NCBI RefSeq assembly: GCF_020524355.2 | Contig: NZ_CP129019.1 | Span: 806,001 to 870,000 of the forward strand | Reading direction: 5' to 3' | Source of the DNA: Mesobacillus subterraneus | Lineage (GTDB): Bacteria; Bacillota; Bacilli; Bacillales; Cytobacillaceae | Length of the DNA: 64,000 bases | Translations under genes and position numbers: made by a program | The notes under the pieces: model-generated | Database searches by the model: none | Told to the model about the DNA's origin: nothing | The model's input: only the letters and a program-made list of their open reading frames with translations | Shown here: piece by piece, positions 1 to 9,865 of the stretch | Layout of the letters: the number at the start of each line of letters is the position of its first letter | How positions within the stretch are numbered: the first letter of the stretch is position 1

Positions 1-38
1 CTATACACTCCCTGTTCTACGTTTTCAAAGTTAGACAT
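1..38 (-). CDS. Possible 5' end of a divergent gene (partial)
   Basis: On the minus strand an ATG at 38..36 follows a weak GGAAG Shine-Dalgarno-like stretch and opens a frame that runs off the window edge after 12 codons (MSNFENVEQGVY). In B. subtilis a ribonuclease HIII gene (rnhC) lies next to zapA in this position, but the visible codons are too few to recognise any family. Treat it as a possible gene start only. Confidence 0.25.
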   Translation of the reverse strand, partial: MSNFENVEQGVY

Positions 39-137
39 ATTCTTCCAAAATTCTTATAGATCTGACAGGCAAATACTTCCCAGCGTTTTACGTTCATGTT
101 ATAGTATAAAATAGGATTCTTATGAATGGGGGCATAA

Positions 138-401
138 ATGTTGTCAGACACAAAAAAAAATAAGTCGACTGTCGATATATACGGACAGCAATATACGATT
201 GTCGGCACAGAAAGCACCAGCCATATCCGGCTCATTGCCTCGATGGTAGACGATAAAATGCGTGAGATCGGCTCAGCGAATCCTTCACTTGATACTAGTA
301 AATTAGCTGTATTAACTGCTGTGAATGCCGTTAATGATTACATAAAAATGAAAGATCGTGTTGAATCGCTCGAAGCGGAAATTAAAAGGTTAAAGGACTG
401 A
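138..401 (+). CDS. zapA: Cell division protein ZapA
   Basis: 87-residue protein with the ZapA family signature: an N-terminal beta-rich head ([12 protein letters not shown], about residues 11-22), the [10 protein letters not shown] segment, and a C-terminal coiled-coil helix rich in K/E/L ending in EAEIKRLKD. ZapA binds FtsZ in the cytoplasm and promotes bundling of FtsZ filaments at the division site. The ATG at 138 follows GGGGGC; a TTG directly after it is a less likely start. It is the first gene of the zapA-cvpA-polX-mutS2 order typical of Bacillus, and its stop is 7 bases before cvpA, so the two are probably co-transcribed. Confidence 0.93.
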   Translation: MLSDTKKNKSTVDIYGQQYTIVGTESTSHIRLIASMVDDKMREIGSANPSLDTSKLAVLTAVNAVNDYIKMKDRVESLEAEIKRLKD

Positions 402-408
402 AAAATGA

Positions 409-951
409 ATGCTTGATCTTGCTGTATTAGCTATATTGGTTATTGGCTTCATCGTAGGATTGAAGAGGGGGTTCATCCTGCAAACCATCCATCTGGCTGG
501 ATTCATCGCTGCCTTTATCGTTGCGTACATATATTATGACAAACTGGCGCCAAAGCTGACTCTATGGATTCCATATCCAAACCTTGGCAGCAATTCAACG
601 TTAAATCTCATATTCGAGAATGCCAATTTAGAAGATGCGTATTATCGGGCGATTGCATTCGCTGCCATCTTCTTCGCAGTGAAAATCCTGCTCCAGATCA
701 TCGGTTCAATGCTCGATTTTGTGGCTCACCTGCCAATCCTGAAGCAATTGAATGTCTTTGCAGGAGGATTCCTTGGTTTTGTTGAAGTGTACCTTCTTTT
801 GTTTATTGTTCTCTACATTGCTGCTTTATTGCCGATCCAGGCGATCCAGGGACCGCTGAACGATTCAATTCTAGCCGAAAACATCATAAAAAATACCCCA
901 GTATTTTCCCAGCAAGTTAAACAACTTTGGATTGAATACACGGCTGCATAA
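409..951 (+). CDS. cvpA: CvpA family membrane protein
   Basis: 180-residue integral membrane protein of the CvpA (colicin V production) family, called YshB in B. subtilis. It opens with a hydrophobic segment, MLDLAVLAILVIGF, followed by the family's GLKRGF loop. Further hydrophobic segments lie near residues 25-45, 80-105 and 115-145. The exact biochemical role of the family in Bacillus is not settled. Two ATGs overlap at the start (405 and 409); only 409 is in this frame. A strong terminator follows immediately, so zapA and cvpA form a short unit separate from polX. Confidence 0.88.
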   Translation: MLDLAVLAILVIGFIVGLKRGFILQTIHLAGFIAAFIVAYIYYDKLAPKLTLWIPYPNLGSNSTLNLIFENANLEDAYYRAIAFAAIFFAVKILLQIIGSMLDFVAHLPILKQLNVFAGGFLGFVEVYLLLFIVLYIAALLPIQAIQGPLNDSILAENIIKNTPVFSQQVKQLWIEYTAA

Positions 952-981
952 CTTCTCTGTTGCGGAGAAGTTTTTTCTTTT
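950..981 (+). terminator. Rho-independent terminator after cvpA
   Basis: Perfect 8-bp stem AACTTCTC / GAGAAGTT with a 7-base loop, followed by TTTTCTTTT. It overlaps the cvpA stop codon. Confidence 0.9.
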
Positions 982-1189
982 TATTGATTCCCCGCGGTTC
1001 TATTTTAGGGTAAGGCTGAAAAGTGCAGCAATATCTTATACTATAAAGCCAGTACATATTCGGGCTGTTTATAAATTATCATCGTATTATTTTCATTTAA
1101 TTTCACAGTAGGACTTGTTTTCTATAAAATAGAAGACAATGACTAGGTCGGGTCATCCGGTCGGGAATTTAATAAGGCAGGTGGACATA

Positions 1190-2910
1190 ATGTCAGTAAA
1201 TAAAAAAGATATTGTGCAATTACTTGAAACGATCGCTATATATATGGAATTGAAAGGTGAAAACCCATTTAAAGTCTCTGCATTCCGCAAGGCTGCGGCT
1301 GCTCTTGAGGGAGATGAGCGCAGTATGTCAGAAATCGGCGAGTTGACTGAACTTAAAGGAATCGGCAAAGGAACAGCGGGAGTCATACAGGAATTCATGG
1401 AGACAGGGCAATCAACTGAGCTGAAGGAATTGCAGGAAGAAGTACCGAACGGGCTGATCCCACTCTTGCAGCTGCCCGGAATGGGCGGGAAAAAGATAGC
1501 CAAGCTTTACAAGGAACTGGGAGTAGAAAGCATCCACGACTTGGAGGAGGCTGCGAAGTCAGGTGAAATTCGTGACCTTGCAGGCTTTGGGAAAAAGAGT
1601 GAAGAAAAGATTCTTGCGGCAATTGAAAACTTTGGCACAAGGCCGGAAAGGCTGCCGCTTGCATACATGCTTCCGGTTGCGGAATTAATTGAATCATATC
1701 TTCAAGAGATAGAGGAAATCGAACAATTTTCAAAAGCAGGAAGCTTGCGCAGAATGAGAGAGACGATCAAGGATTTAGATTTCATCATTGCTTCAAAAAA
1801 TCCATTGGCGGTGAAGGACGAGCTGGTCAAACTGCCGAAAATAAAAGAAATCATCGCAGCTGGAGACACGAAGGTTTCTGTCACACTTGGCCTGGATTAT
1901 GATGTGAACGTAGACTTCCGCCTTGTTGATCCTGAAGAATTCGCAACTGCCCTCCATCACTTCACTGGTTCAAAAGATCATAATGTAAGAATGCGGCAGC
2001 TTGCGAAGGAAAAAGGAGAGAAGATCAGCGAATATGGTGTAGAGAATGTAGAGACAGGTGAAGTCACCACATTCAAGTCTGAGGAGGAATTTTATGAGTA
2101 TTTGGCCTTCCTTTCATTCCACCTGAGTTAAGGGAAGACGGGTCGGAAGTTGAGGTATATAAAGAAGATTTGAAACTCATTACATTGGAAGACATTAAAG
2201 GCGATCTTCACATGCATTCAACGTGGAGCGATGGCGGCCATTCAATCGAGGAAATGGCAAGGGAGTGTATCGCGAGAGGCTATAAATATATGGCGATCAC
2301 AGATCATTCCCAGTATTTGAAGGTAGCGAACGGTTTAACGCCGGAACGCCTGCGGAAGCAAATTGAAGAAGTGAAGGAACTGAACAAGAAATTCGAAGAT
2401 TTCACGATTTTGACAGGTATTGAAATGGATATTTTACCAGATGGTTCATTGGATTTTGAAGATGATCTGCTTGCAGACCTGGACTTGGTCATTGCGTCTA
2501 TCCATTCTTCATTCTCCCAATCAACAGAAAAGATCATGAACCGTTTGAAGACTGCTCTGGTAAATGCTCATGTTGATATTATCGCACATCCAACTGGCCG
2601 GCTGATTGGCCGTCGTGATGGCTATTCAGTTGATATCGATATGCTGATCAAGCTGGCAAAAGAAACGAATACAGCCCTTGAGTTGAATGCGAATCCAAAC
2701 AGACTTGACCTGGCATCAGAGTATTTAAGGAAAGCACAGGATGAAGGTGTCAAGCTTGTCATTAATACGGACGCACATAAAGTGGATACACTTGAACATA
2801 TGGAAATAGGCGTAACAGCCGCCAGAAAAGGCTGGATCAAGGAATCATCCGTCCTGAATGCAATGGATCTTAATGATTTGCTTGATTTTCTGCACGGGCG
2901 CAATGAATAA
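1190..2910 (+). CDS. polX: DNA polymerase/3'-5' exonuclease PolX (frameshifted)
   Basis: Family X DNA polymerase (YshC) expected to act in base-excision repair. Correcting one frameshift gives 573 residues, the usual length. The N-terminal half has the helix-hairpin-helix and nucleotidyltransferase regions (GIGKGT, GMGGKKIAKLY, GSLRRMRETIKDLDF with the metal-binding aspartates). The C-terminal half is a PHP phosphoesterase domain (DLHMHSTWSDG, ITDHS, INTDAH). The chosen ATG at 1190 follows AGGCAGGTGG. The frame breaks at the T run 2101-2103, which needs four T's to read EYFGLP; the downstream part resumes in frame to 2910. It is probably a sequencing error rather than a real split gene. Confidence 0.88.
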
Positions 2911-2952
2911 AGGGACTTTAAACAAGATGAGAAAGTATTCTCTTGAAGAAAT

Positions 2953-3189
2953 GTCTAGCTCCAGCGCCTAGCCCCTCGAGTCGTTTGTCTAGTGTCGCCT
3001 CCTAGAAACTCCGAAACTTCAACTCCGCCGGCAGCAAAGAGCGCTTCTTTGTCGGAGTCTCCAGTTTCTGCGTTTCTGGGCAGTCGGCTATACTTTTCGA
3101 TTTCGGTCCGTCCAATGAAGTCAAAGAGCGACTTCACTGGCCGGCCCTCCAGCGCTTGTCGGGGCTGACCAAGGCGCTTCCGCTTTTCT
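2953..3189 (+). repeat. Dispersed structured repeat, copy 1
   Basis: About 237 bp between polX and mutS2 that recurs at 12248, 30250 and 37423 in the same orientation. It begins with GTCTAGCTCCAGCGCCTAG and ends with GGGGCTGACCAAGGCGCTT, just before the mutS2 ribosome binding site. It contains internal inverted repeats, for example TGAAGTC / GACTTCA around a 7-base loop, and a longer imperfect stem joining AACTCCG near its middle to CGGAGT. The minus strand holds an ORF (3137..2955) starting with GTG, 7 bases after GGAGGG, that is conserved in two other copies. Its function is unknown. Confidence 0.88.
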
Positions 3190-3207
3190 AAGAAGGAGGA
3201 AATTTTT

Positions 3208-5565
3208 GTGCAGCAGCGAGTTTTGAAAACACTTGAATTTGATAAAATCAGGAACCAGCTGATCGAACATGTCTCATCCTCATTGGGACGGGGAAAAGCA
3301 ATTGCGTTAATGCCTTCTGTAGATTTTTCGGAAGTGTCCCGTTTACAGGAAGAAACAGATGAAGCAGCGAAGGTTCTAAGACTTAAAGGAAATGTTCCAT
3401 TAGGCGGTATTCATGATATAAGGCCGCATGTGAAAAGGGCGCAAATCGGAGGCATGCTCAGTCCAATTGAGCTGGTTCAGGTGGCTAGCACTGTACATGC
3501 CAGCAGGCAGATGAAACGATTTGTTGATGATTTGCAGGAAGTTACCGAGGTTCCCATTTTACTGAGCTATACAGAGGGAATCATCGTCCTTGCTAATTTG
3601 GAAGAATCGATCAGGAATTCAATCGATGAAGGCGGAGAGGTTCTTGACAGTGCAAGTGAAGCACTAAGGTCACTCAGGCAGCAGATGCGAACGCGAGAAG
3701 CAAGAGTGCGTGAAAAATTGGAAAGCATGATTCGCTCATCCAACGCCTCAAAAATGCTCTCGGATGCTATCATTACCATCAGGAATGATCGATTTGTCAT
3801 TCCTGTAAAACAGGAATATCGCTCGCATTATGGTGGTATCATCCATGATCAAAGTTCATCCGGGCAGACTCTGTTCATTGAGCCACAATCTGTTGTCCAG
3901 CTAAATAATGAACTTCAGGGCATCCGGGTAAAAGAGCAGCAGGAAATCGAAAGAATCCTTTCAGAGCTATCTGCACTTACTGCCGACCATCATGATGAGC
4001 TATTGCAAATCGTCAGCATTATGGGCGAGCTTGATTTCATGTTTGCGAAGGCTCGATATGGGAGCAAAATTAAGGGTTCAAAGCCTATCGTCAATGATGA
4101 GGGTCGCATCAATCTCTTCCAGGCAAGACATCCACTTATTGCGATGGATGAGGTTGTTCCTAACAGTGTCACTCTAGGGAGTGATTATACGACGATCGTC
4201 ATCACCGGTCCGAATACTGGGGGTAAAACTGTTACTTTGAAGACAGTCGGACTTTGTACGCTAATGGACCAGGCAGGATTGCAGATTCCCGCACTGGACG
4301 GGTCAGAAGTGGCTGTATTCGGGTCAGTTTATGCCGATATTGGCGACGAACAGTCGATTGAGCAAAGTTTGAGTACTTTTTCATCTCATATGGTCAATAT
4401 CGTAGAAATCCTTGAAAAGGTTGACCACAATAGCCTTGTGCTATTTGATGAGCTTGGTGCCGGTACTGATCCTCAGGAAGGAGCAGCACTGGCCATCTCG
4501 ATATTGGATGAAGTATATCAGCGAGGAGCAAGAGTGATTGCGACAACCCACTATCCAGAGCTAAGGCCTATGGATACAATCGGGAAGGCGTCTCCAATGC
4601 AAGTGTAGAATTCGATGTGGAAACATTGAGCCCGACTTATAAACTATTGATTGGTGTACCTGGCCGAAGCAATGCTTTTGAAATTTCCAAGAGATTAGGG
4701 TTGAAAGAATCTGTCATTACTACTGCGAGATCTTATATCAGCGCGGACAGCAATGAAGTCGAAAACATGATTGCTTCCCTTGAGTCTAGCCGTAAGCAGG
4801 CAGAGAGAGACCGTGAAGAAGCACACCAGCTGTTGAAAGATGCAGAACATTTGCATGAGGATTTGCAAAAGCAGACGGCAGAGTATTATCAGAAAAAAAG
4901 ATGAACTAGCCGAAAAGGCAAAAGAAAAGGCTGCGTCAATCTTGGAAAAAGCGAAAGAAGAAGCGGAAGAAATCATCCGTGACCTTCGGAAGCTGCGTCT
5001 CGATAAAGGTGCAGAGATCAAAGAGCATGAATTAATCGACGCCAAAAGACGCCTGACCGAGGCAACCCCTGAACTGAATCAGGTGAAAAAAGGCGGAGGC
5101 AAAGCGAAATCTGTAAAACACGAATTCAAGGCAGGGGATGAGGTCAAGGTTCTGACCTTTGACCAAAAAGGACATCTTGTTGAGCGCGTTAACCCTAAAG
5201 AATGGCAAGTACAGATTGGTATTCTAAAGATGAAAGTGAAAGAAACAGATATGGAATATATCAACTCCCCTAAGCCAGTAGAAACCAAACCATTGACCAT
5301 AGTGAAAGGCAAGGACTTTCACGTGGGGCTTGAGCTGGATCTTAGAGGAGAGCGTTATGAAGATGCCCTCATGAGAGTAGAAAAATATATCGATGATGCT
5401 TTGCTTGCCAGTTACCCTAGAGTCAATATCATCCACGGAAAAGGAACCGGGGCATTAAGGCAGGGAGTCCAGGAATACCTCCGAAACCACCGGTCAGTCA
5501 AGAAAATAAGATTTGGAGACGCAGGTGAAGGTGGAACTGGTGTAACTGTAGTAGAATTCAAATAG
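3208..5565 (+). CDS. mutS2: Endonuclease MutS2 (two frameshifts)
   Basis: MutS2 (MutSB) of 785 residues after correction. The family acts on branched DNA and, in B. subtilis, is linked to rescue of collided ribosomes. Visible parts: MutS core/clamp helices in the first 300 residues; ATPase with Walker A GPNTGGKT and Walker [14 protein letters not shown]; a coiled coil ([13 protein letters not shown] onward); and a C-terminal Smr domain ([22 protein letters not shown]). The GTG at 3208 follows AAGGAGG. The frame is lost at 4564-4565 (AA where AAA is needed) and regained after 4893-4899 (seven A's where six are needed). These two opposite homopolymer indels leave the total length right. Confidence 0.9.
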
Positions 5566-5643
5566 AATAACGCATGCAAAATAATGTAAAACCCCGTAAC
5601 AACACTTTATAATAGGCTCTGGGGTAAAATCTTTTCGGGGAGA

Positions 5644-6054
5644 ATGGATATGGATCATTTTTGGGAAAATGAATATATAGTTACAGCTGGTTATTATAGT
5701 GTATCGATTCTTTGCATCGTCGTATTCCTGGCTGTTTTTGAACTGGTGACAAAATACCGAAACTGGGAAGAAATCAAAAAAGGGAATATTTCCGTTGCGA
5801 TGGCTACCGGCGGGAAAATCTTCGGTGTAGCCAATATATTCCGTTATTCCATCAATCAGCATGACTCACTGCTCACGATGATCAGCTGGGGAGTTTTCGG
5901 CTTCGTCTTGCTTTTGATTGGATACTTTATTTTTGAATTCCTGACACCAAAGTTCAACATTGATAAAGAAATAGAAAACGACAACCGTGCAGTAGGACTG
6001 ATATCCATGGTCATTTCAATCGGTCTGTCTTATATCATCGGAGCAGGAATTTAA
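5644..6054 (+). CDS. yshE: DUF350 family membrane protein YshE
   Basis: 136-residue membrane protein placed as YshE by position between mutS2 and lcfA and by its pattern of paired hydrophobic segments (about residues 14-35, 50-65, 78-98 and 118-136) with the FGVANIFRYSI stretch. This looks like the DUF350/UPF0719 group, whose function is unknown. The ATG at 5644 follows GGGGAG. A 27-codon membrane peptide gene follows 17 bases downstream and shares its terminator. Confidence 0.75.
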   Translation: MDMDHFWENEYIVTAGYYSVSILCIVVFLAVFELVTKYRNWEEIKKGNISVAMATGGKIFGVANIFRYSINQHDSLLTMISWGVFGFVLLLIGYFIFEFLTPKFNIDKEIENDNRAVGLISMVISIGLSYIIGAGI

Positions 6055-6071
6055 CAGGGGGATCTAAAAGA

Positions 6072-6155
6072 GTGGAAAAACTGACCAAAATATTGCTGAT
6101 TCTATGTGGAATTTTTCTGCTAGTCGGCATTGTTTATATGATGTTTTTTGTATAA
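6072..6155 (+). CDS. Small single-pass membrane protein, 27 aa
   Basis: A GTG at 6072, preceded by AGGGGGAT with normal spacing, opens a 27-codon frame. It encodes a short basic/acidic head (MEKLTK) and one continuous hydrophobic segment of about 20 residues ending in MMFFV. It sits between yshE and a strong terminator, so it is transcribed with yshE. I know no named family for it. Ribosome binding site, membrane profile and position argue for a real gene; conservation in relatives would decide it. Confidence 0.55.
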   Translation: MEKLTKILLILCGIFLLVGIVYMMFFV

Positions 6156-6163
6156 AAGCAAAG

Positions 6164-6190
6164 AAAACCGCCTCTATTGGCGGTTTTTTC
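6164..6190 (+). terminator. Rho-independent terminator after yshE unit
   Basis: Perfect 9-bp stem AAAACCGCC / GGCGGTTTT with a 6-base loop; the T run continues from the stem. Confidence 0.9.
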
Positions 6191-6275
6191 ATGCATTTTA
6201 AGGGTGATAGGTTAAAGCAGGCTCAGGATATGAAATAGGAGTTTGTCCCTATAAACCACGAAAAAACTATTCTAA

Positions 6276-6304
6276 TTGTCATAAAAAGGCCATTATATTA
6301 TAAT
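6276..6304 (+). promoter_or_regulatory. SigA-type promoter for lcfA
   Basis: TTGTCA at 6276-6281, exactly 17 bp, then TATAAT at 6299-6304, 44 bp upstream of the lcfA ATG. No FadR-like TGAATGA/TCATTCA palindrome is visible here, unlike in front of fadR. Confidence 0.75.
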
Positions 6305-6348
6305 GAGAGATAGAATTTTCAAAAAATTTTAAATAAGGAGGCAACAAG

Positions 6349-8052
6349 ATGGAAGTAGCAAAGCCATGGCTGTCGCAGTACCCTCCAGAAATTCCGTCCC
6401 ACTTGGATCTTCAGCAAGCAACGGTGCAGGATTATTTGAAGCAGACTGCTGAGAAATACCCAGATAAGGTGGCAATCCACTTTATGGGAAAAGAACTAAC
6501 GTATAAGCAAGTTTACAACTATGCGAAAAAACTGGCTGCCTATTTGCAAGACCTGGGAATTGAAAAAGGGGATAGGGTCGCGATCATGCTCCCGAACACT
6601 CCTCAGTCGATCATCAGTTACTATGCAATCCTGATGGCAGGAGGGATAGTCGTCCAAACGAACCCTCTCTATATGGAACGTGAACTTGAATACCAGATGA
6701 AGGACTCTGGAGCGAAAGCAATCATTACGCTCGACATTTTATTCCCAAGGGTCTCCAAGGTCATCGCAAACACGGATTTAGAGAATGTGATTGTAACCGC
6801 TATCAAGGATTATCTTCCTTTCCCTAAAAACCTTGTCTATCCATTCATCCAGAAAAAACAGTATGGCATTATCGTAAATGTCAAGCATGAAGGGCAGAAT
6901 CATCTTTTTACTGAAATTATGAAACAGCCTGCAGGCAAAATTAAAGAATACGATTATGATTTTGAAGAAGACTTGGCTTTATTACAATATACGGGCGGAA
7001 CAACAGGGTTTCCAAAAGGGGTTATGCTGACTCATAAAAACCTGGTTGCAAATGCGGCGATGAGCAATGCATGGCTTTACAAATGCAAAGAGGGTGAAGA
7101 AACAGTTCTTGGAATCCTGCCGTTTTTCCATGTTTATGGCATGACAGCTGTATTGATCCTATCCGTAATGCAAGGTTCGAAAATGGTTCTATTGCCAAAA
7201 TTCGATCCTGAAACAACATTAAAGACCATCCAGAAACAGAAGCCTACACTGTTTCCAGGAGCACCAACAATTTATATCGGTTTGCTGAACCACCCTGACC
7301 TGAAAAAATATGACCTGTCTTCCATCGATTCCTGTATAAGCGGCTCAGCTCCTCTGCCTGCCGAGGTCCAGGAGAAGTTTGAAGAGATAACAGGAGGAAA
7401 GCTTGTTGAAGGGTACGGCCTTACTGAATCGTCGCCAGTCACCCATGCAAATTTCCTTTGGGATAAAATACGTGTGAAGGGCAGTATTGGAGTACCATGG
7501 CCGGATACAGATTCAATCATCCTGTCAATGGAAACGGGCGAACCGCTGCCACCGGGTGAAATAGGAGAAATAGCAGTCAAAGGTCCGCAAGTGATGAAGG
7601 GGTATTGGAACAAGCCCGAAGAGACCGAGCAAACACTTAAAGATGGATGGCTGCTTACTGGAGACCTTGGGTATATGGACGAGGAAGGATATTTTTATAT
7701 TGTCGACCGGAAGAAAGATATGATCATTGCCGGAGGCTTCAATATTTATCCGCGGGAAATTGAAGAAGTCCTATATGAACATCCATCGATCCAGGAGGTT
7801 GTAGCAGCTGGAATTCCAGACCCTTATCGGGGTGAAACGGTAAAAGTATATGTTGTTCTTAAAGAAGGTGCACAAGCGACAGAAGAAGATCTGAATGAAT
7901 ATTGCCGCAAACATCTTGCTGCATACAAGGTTCCAAGATTATATGAATTCAGGAAAGAACTTCCTAAAACTGCGGTAGGTAAAATTCTCAGAAGAGCATT
8001 AGTTGATGAAGAAAAAGCAAAGAATCAGGAAGACCAGCAGAAGCACGCTTAA
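6349..8052 (+). CDS. lcfA: Long-chain fatty acid-CoA ligase
   Basis: 567-residue AMP-forming acyl-CoA synthetase that activates long-chain fatty acids with ATP and CoA for beta-oxidation. Adenylation motifs are intact: the P-loop YTGGTTGFPKG (about residues 213-223), EGYGLTESSP, the GWLLTGDLGYMDEEGY hinge region (about 433) and the C-terminal catalytic lysine in PKTAVGKILRR (about 543). The ATG at 6349 follows AAGGAGG. It heads the lcfA-fadR-fadB-etfB-etfA cluster, as in B. subtilis, but a terminator-like hairpin and a separate promoter lie between it and fadR. Confidence 0.95.
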   Translation: MEVAKPWLSQYPPEIPSHLDLQQATVQDYLKQTAEKYPDKVAIHFMGKELTYKQVYNYAKKLAAYLQDLGIEKGDRVAIMLPNTPQSIISYYAILMAGGIVVQTNPLYMERELEYQMKDSGAKAIITLDILFPRVSKVIANTDLENVIVTAIKDYLPFPKNLVYPFIQKKQYGIIVNVKHEGQNHLFTEIMKQPAGKIKEYDYDFEEDLALLQYTGGTTGFPKGVMLTHKNLVANAAMSNAWLYKCKEGEETVLGILPFFHVYGMTAVLILSVMQGSKMVLLPKFDPETTLKTIQKQKPTLFPGAPTIYIGLLNHPDLKKYDLSSIDSCISGSAPLPAEVQEKFEEITGGKLVEGYGLTESSPVTHANFLWDKIRVKGSIGVPWPDTDSIILSMETGEPLPPGEIGEIAVKGPQVMKGYWNKPEETEQTLKDGWLLTGDLGYMDEEGYFYIVDRKKDMIIAGGFNIYPREIEEVLYEHPSIQEVVAAGIPDPYRGETVKVYVVLKEGAQATEEDLNEYCRKHLAAYKVPRLYEFRKELPKTAVGKILRRALVDEEKAKNQEDQQKHA

Positions 8053-8056
8053 TTTA

Positions 8057-8090
8057 GAAGCCGGCTCCCAATATCGGCTCTTTCTTTTTG
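8057..8090 (+). terminator. Terminator-like hairpin after lcfA
   Basis: GAAGCCG / CGGCTC stem with an 11-base loop, then TTTCTTTTT. Of moderate strength; read-through into fadR is likely. Confidence 0.6.
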
Positions 8091-8124
8091 AGTAAGAAGG
8101 GTTGTCCAAATGAAACACAATTCC

Positions 8125-8153
8125 TTGACAGAAATGTGAGTGAATACTATTAT
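8125..8153 (+). promoter_or_regulatory. SigA-type promoter for fadR
   Basis: Consensus TTGACA at 8125-8130, 17-bp spacer, TATTAT at 8148-8153. The predicted start site falls in or next to the FadR operator at 8161-8178, a layout that suggests autorepression. Confidence 0.8.
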
Positions 8154-8160
8154 AAAAATA

Positions 8161-8178
8161 TGAATGACGATTCATTCA
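8161..8178 (+). promoter_or_regulatory. FadR operator (palindrome)
   Basis: TGAATGACGATTCATTCA: a perfect 7-bp inverted repeat around 4 bases. It matches the B. subtilis FadR (YsiA) consensus TGAATGAMTANTCATTCA except at one central position. Known FadR biology is release of DNA by long-chain acyl-CoA. The site lies just downstream of the fadR promoter. Confidence 0.85.
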
Positions 8179-8269
8179 GTGAATAAGGATTGCAGACGAA
8201 AATCGTAAACGGGAGTGTGCCACTGTAGCATTTATTGCTTGTGCTTTTCCTGGAGCGGGAGTGAAAGAA

Positions 8270-8872
8270 ATGAAGAAAAACAAGCCGAAATATATGCAAA
8301 TAATTGACGCAGCAGTGGTCATTATCGCAGAAAACGGCTACCACCAGGCGCAAGTGTCTAAAATAGCAAAGCAGGCTGGAGTGGCTGATGGGACCATTTA
8401 TTTGTATTTCAAGAATAAGGAAGACATACTGATTTCTCTGTTCCAGGAGAAAATGGGTTACTTCGTGGGAAGTATTGAAGAGAAAATTGCAGGAAAACAA
8501 ACAGCAACAGAGAAATTATATATGTTGGTTGAAACGCATTTTAAAATTCTTTCTGATGACCGGCATCTTGCAATTGTAACCCAGCTGGAGCTAAGGCAGT
8601 CAAATAAGGATCTCCGGCATAAAATCAACGAGGTGCTTAAGGGCTACTTAATGCTGATCGACAAAATCATTTTGGAAGGCATAGAGAATGGAGAGTTTTC
8701 AAGCTCCCTGGATTTGCGTCTTGCAAGGCAGATGATTTTTGGTACAGTAGATGAAACTGCGACTTCATGGGTCATGAATGAACAGAAATACAATCTTACT
8801 GACCTGGCAAAAGCGGTACACCAGCTGCTGATCAACGGCTGCGGATACCATGGTGCCAAACCGGTCCTTTAA
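8270..8872 (+). CDS. fadR: TetR family fatty-acid regulator FadR
   Basis: About 200-residue TetR repressor of fatty-acid degradation genes. The N-terminal helix-turn-helix spans roughly residues 20-55 (VSKIAKQAGVADGTIYLYFKNKEDIL, typical of TetR). The C-terminal part is all-helical and binds acyl-CoA in the family. The ATG at 8270 has GGGAG at good spacing; a GTG at 8261 would add three residues and cannot be excluded. It is followed by fadB and then the etf genes, and a matching operator sits upstream. Confidence 0.92.
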   Translation: MKKNKPKYMQIIDAAVVIIAENGYHQAQVSKIAKQAGVADGTIYLYFKNKEDILISLFQEKMGYFVGSIEEKIAGKQTATEKLYMLVETHFKILSDDRHLAIVTQLELRQSNKDLRHKINEVLKGYLMLIDKIILEGIENGEFSSSLDLRLARQMIFGTVDETATSWVMNEQKYNLTDLAKAVHQLLINGCGYHGAKPVL

Positions 8873-9002
8873 TCTGGCCTCACCAGTATTCCGGCAGAAT
8901 GATCTGCGAGGATACAGGAAGAGGCACTTAACAGGCGTATTTCGTCAAAAGGTGTTATATTTTAAATGCGAAATATGCCTTCATGTAAAAGGAGGGGAAA
9001 AT

Positions 9003-9777
9003 GTGGAGTATCTCAAATGGTCTAAGGAGGACAGGGTTGCAACAATTACCATTGCCCGTCCACCGGCTAATGCCCTTGCATCCGGGCTGCTGAAAGAAAT
9101 TTCAGGGGTTTTGGATGAAATCGAAGGGAATGAAGAAGTCAGGGTTGTCTTAATCCATGGTGAAGGAAAGTTCTTCTCAGCAGGAGCAGATATCAAGGAA
9201 TTCACAACGATCAAAACGGGCGAAGATTTTGCCAAGCTTGCTGAGTACGGTCAGGATTTGTTCGAACGCATGGAGCATTTTCCAAAGCCTATTATCGCTG
9301 CTATCCATGGCGCGGCATTGGGCGGAGGGCTTGAGCTTGCAATGGCCTGCCACTTCCGTCTTGTAGCTGAAAACGCGAAATTGGGATTGCCAGAGCTGCA
9401 GCTAGGACTAGTTCCAGGGTTTGCAGGCAGCCAGCGTCTTCCGCGATACGTGGGTGTTGCAAGAGCGGCAGAGATGCTGTTTACAAGTGACCCAATCACA
9501 GGTGAGGAAGCAGTCCAATATGGGTTGGCCAATCACGCTTATCCTGAAGAGCAGCTGCTTGAAAACGCATACAAGATTGCCGGGAAAATTGCAAAAAAAG
9601 AGTCCAGTCTCCATTGGTGCGGCTATTAAACTCTTGAACTATTCCAAGCACGAATCTTTCTACAATGGAGTTAAGGAAGAAGCCAAGCTTTTTGGCGACG
9701 TCTTCCTGTCAGAAGACGGCCAGGAGGGAATCAAGGCATTCCTGGAAAAAAGGTCGCCGGATTTTAAAGGCAGATAA
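9003..9777 (+). CDS. fadB: Enoyl-CoA hydratase (frameshifted)
   Basis: Crotonase-family enoyl-CoA hydratase (YsiB/FadB), 257 residues once corrected; it hydrates trans-2-enoyl-CoA in beta-oxidation. Crotonase features: ARPPANAL, the oxyanion-hole segment FSAGADIKEF, IHGAALGGGLELAMACH and LPELQLGLVPG with the catalytic glutamate region. The GTG at 9003 follows GGAGGGG. The frame breaks at 9593-9599, where seven A's stand in place of six; the rest (SPVSIGAAIKLLNYS onward to FKGR) continues in the next frame. Likely a sequencing error. etfB follows 88 bases downstream. Confidence 0.9.
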
Positions 9778-9865
9778 GCAAACCTTTTAGCATCAAATTT
9801 TTTTATCATAAATTTTTCTAATCTTTAGAACAGCTAAAATGTTTGAATACTTAGGAGGGGAACAA

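Noticed and set aside
1153..1733. Minus-strand ORFs inside polX, and many similar ones elsewhere
   Set aside because: They are shadows of real genes in other frames, without start signals or recognisable proteins.
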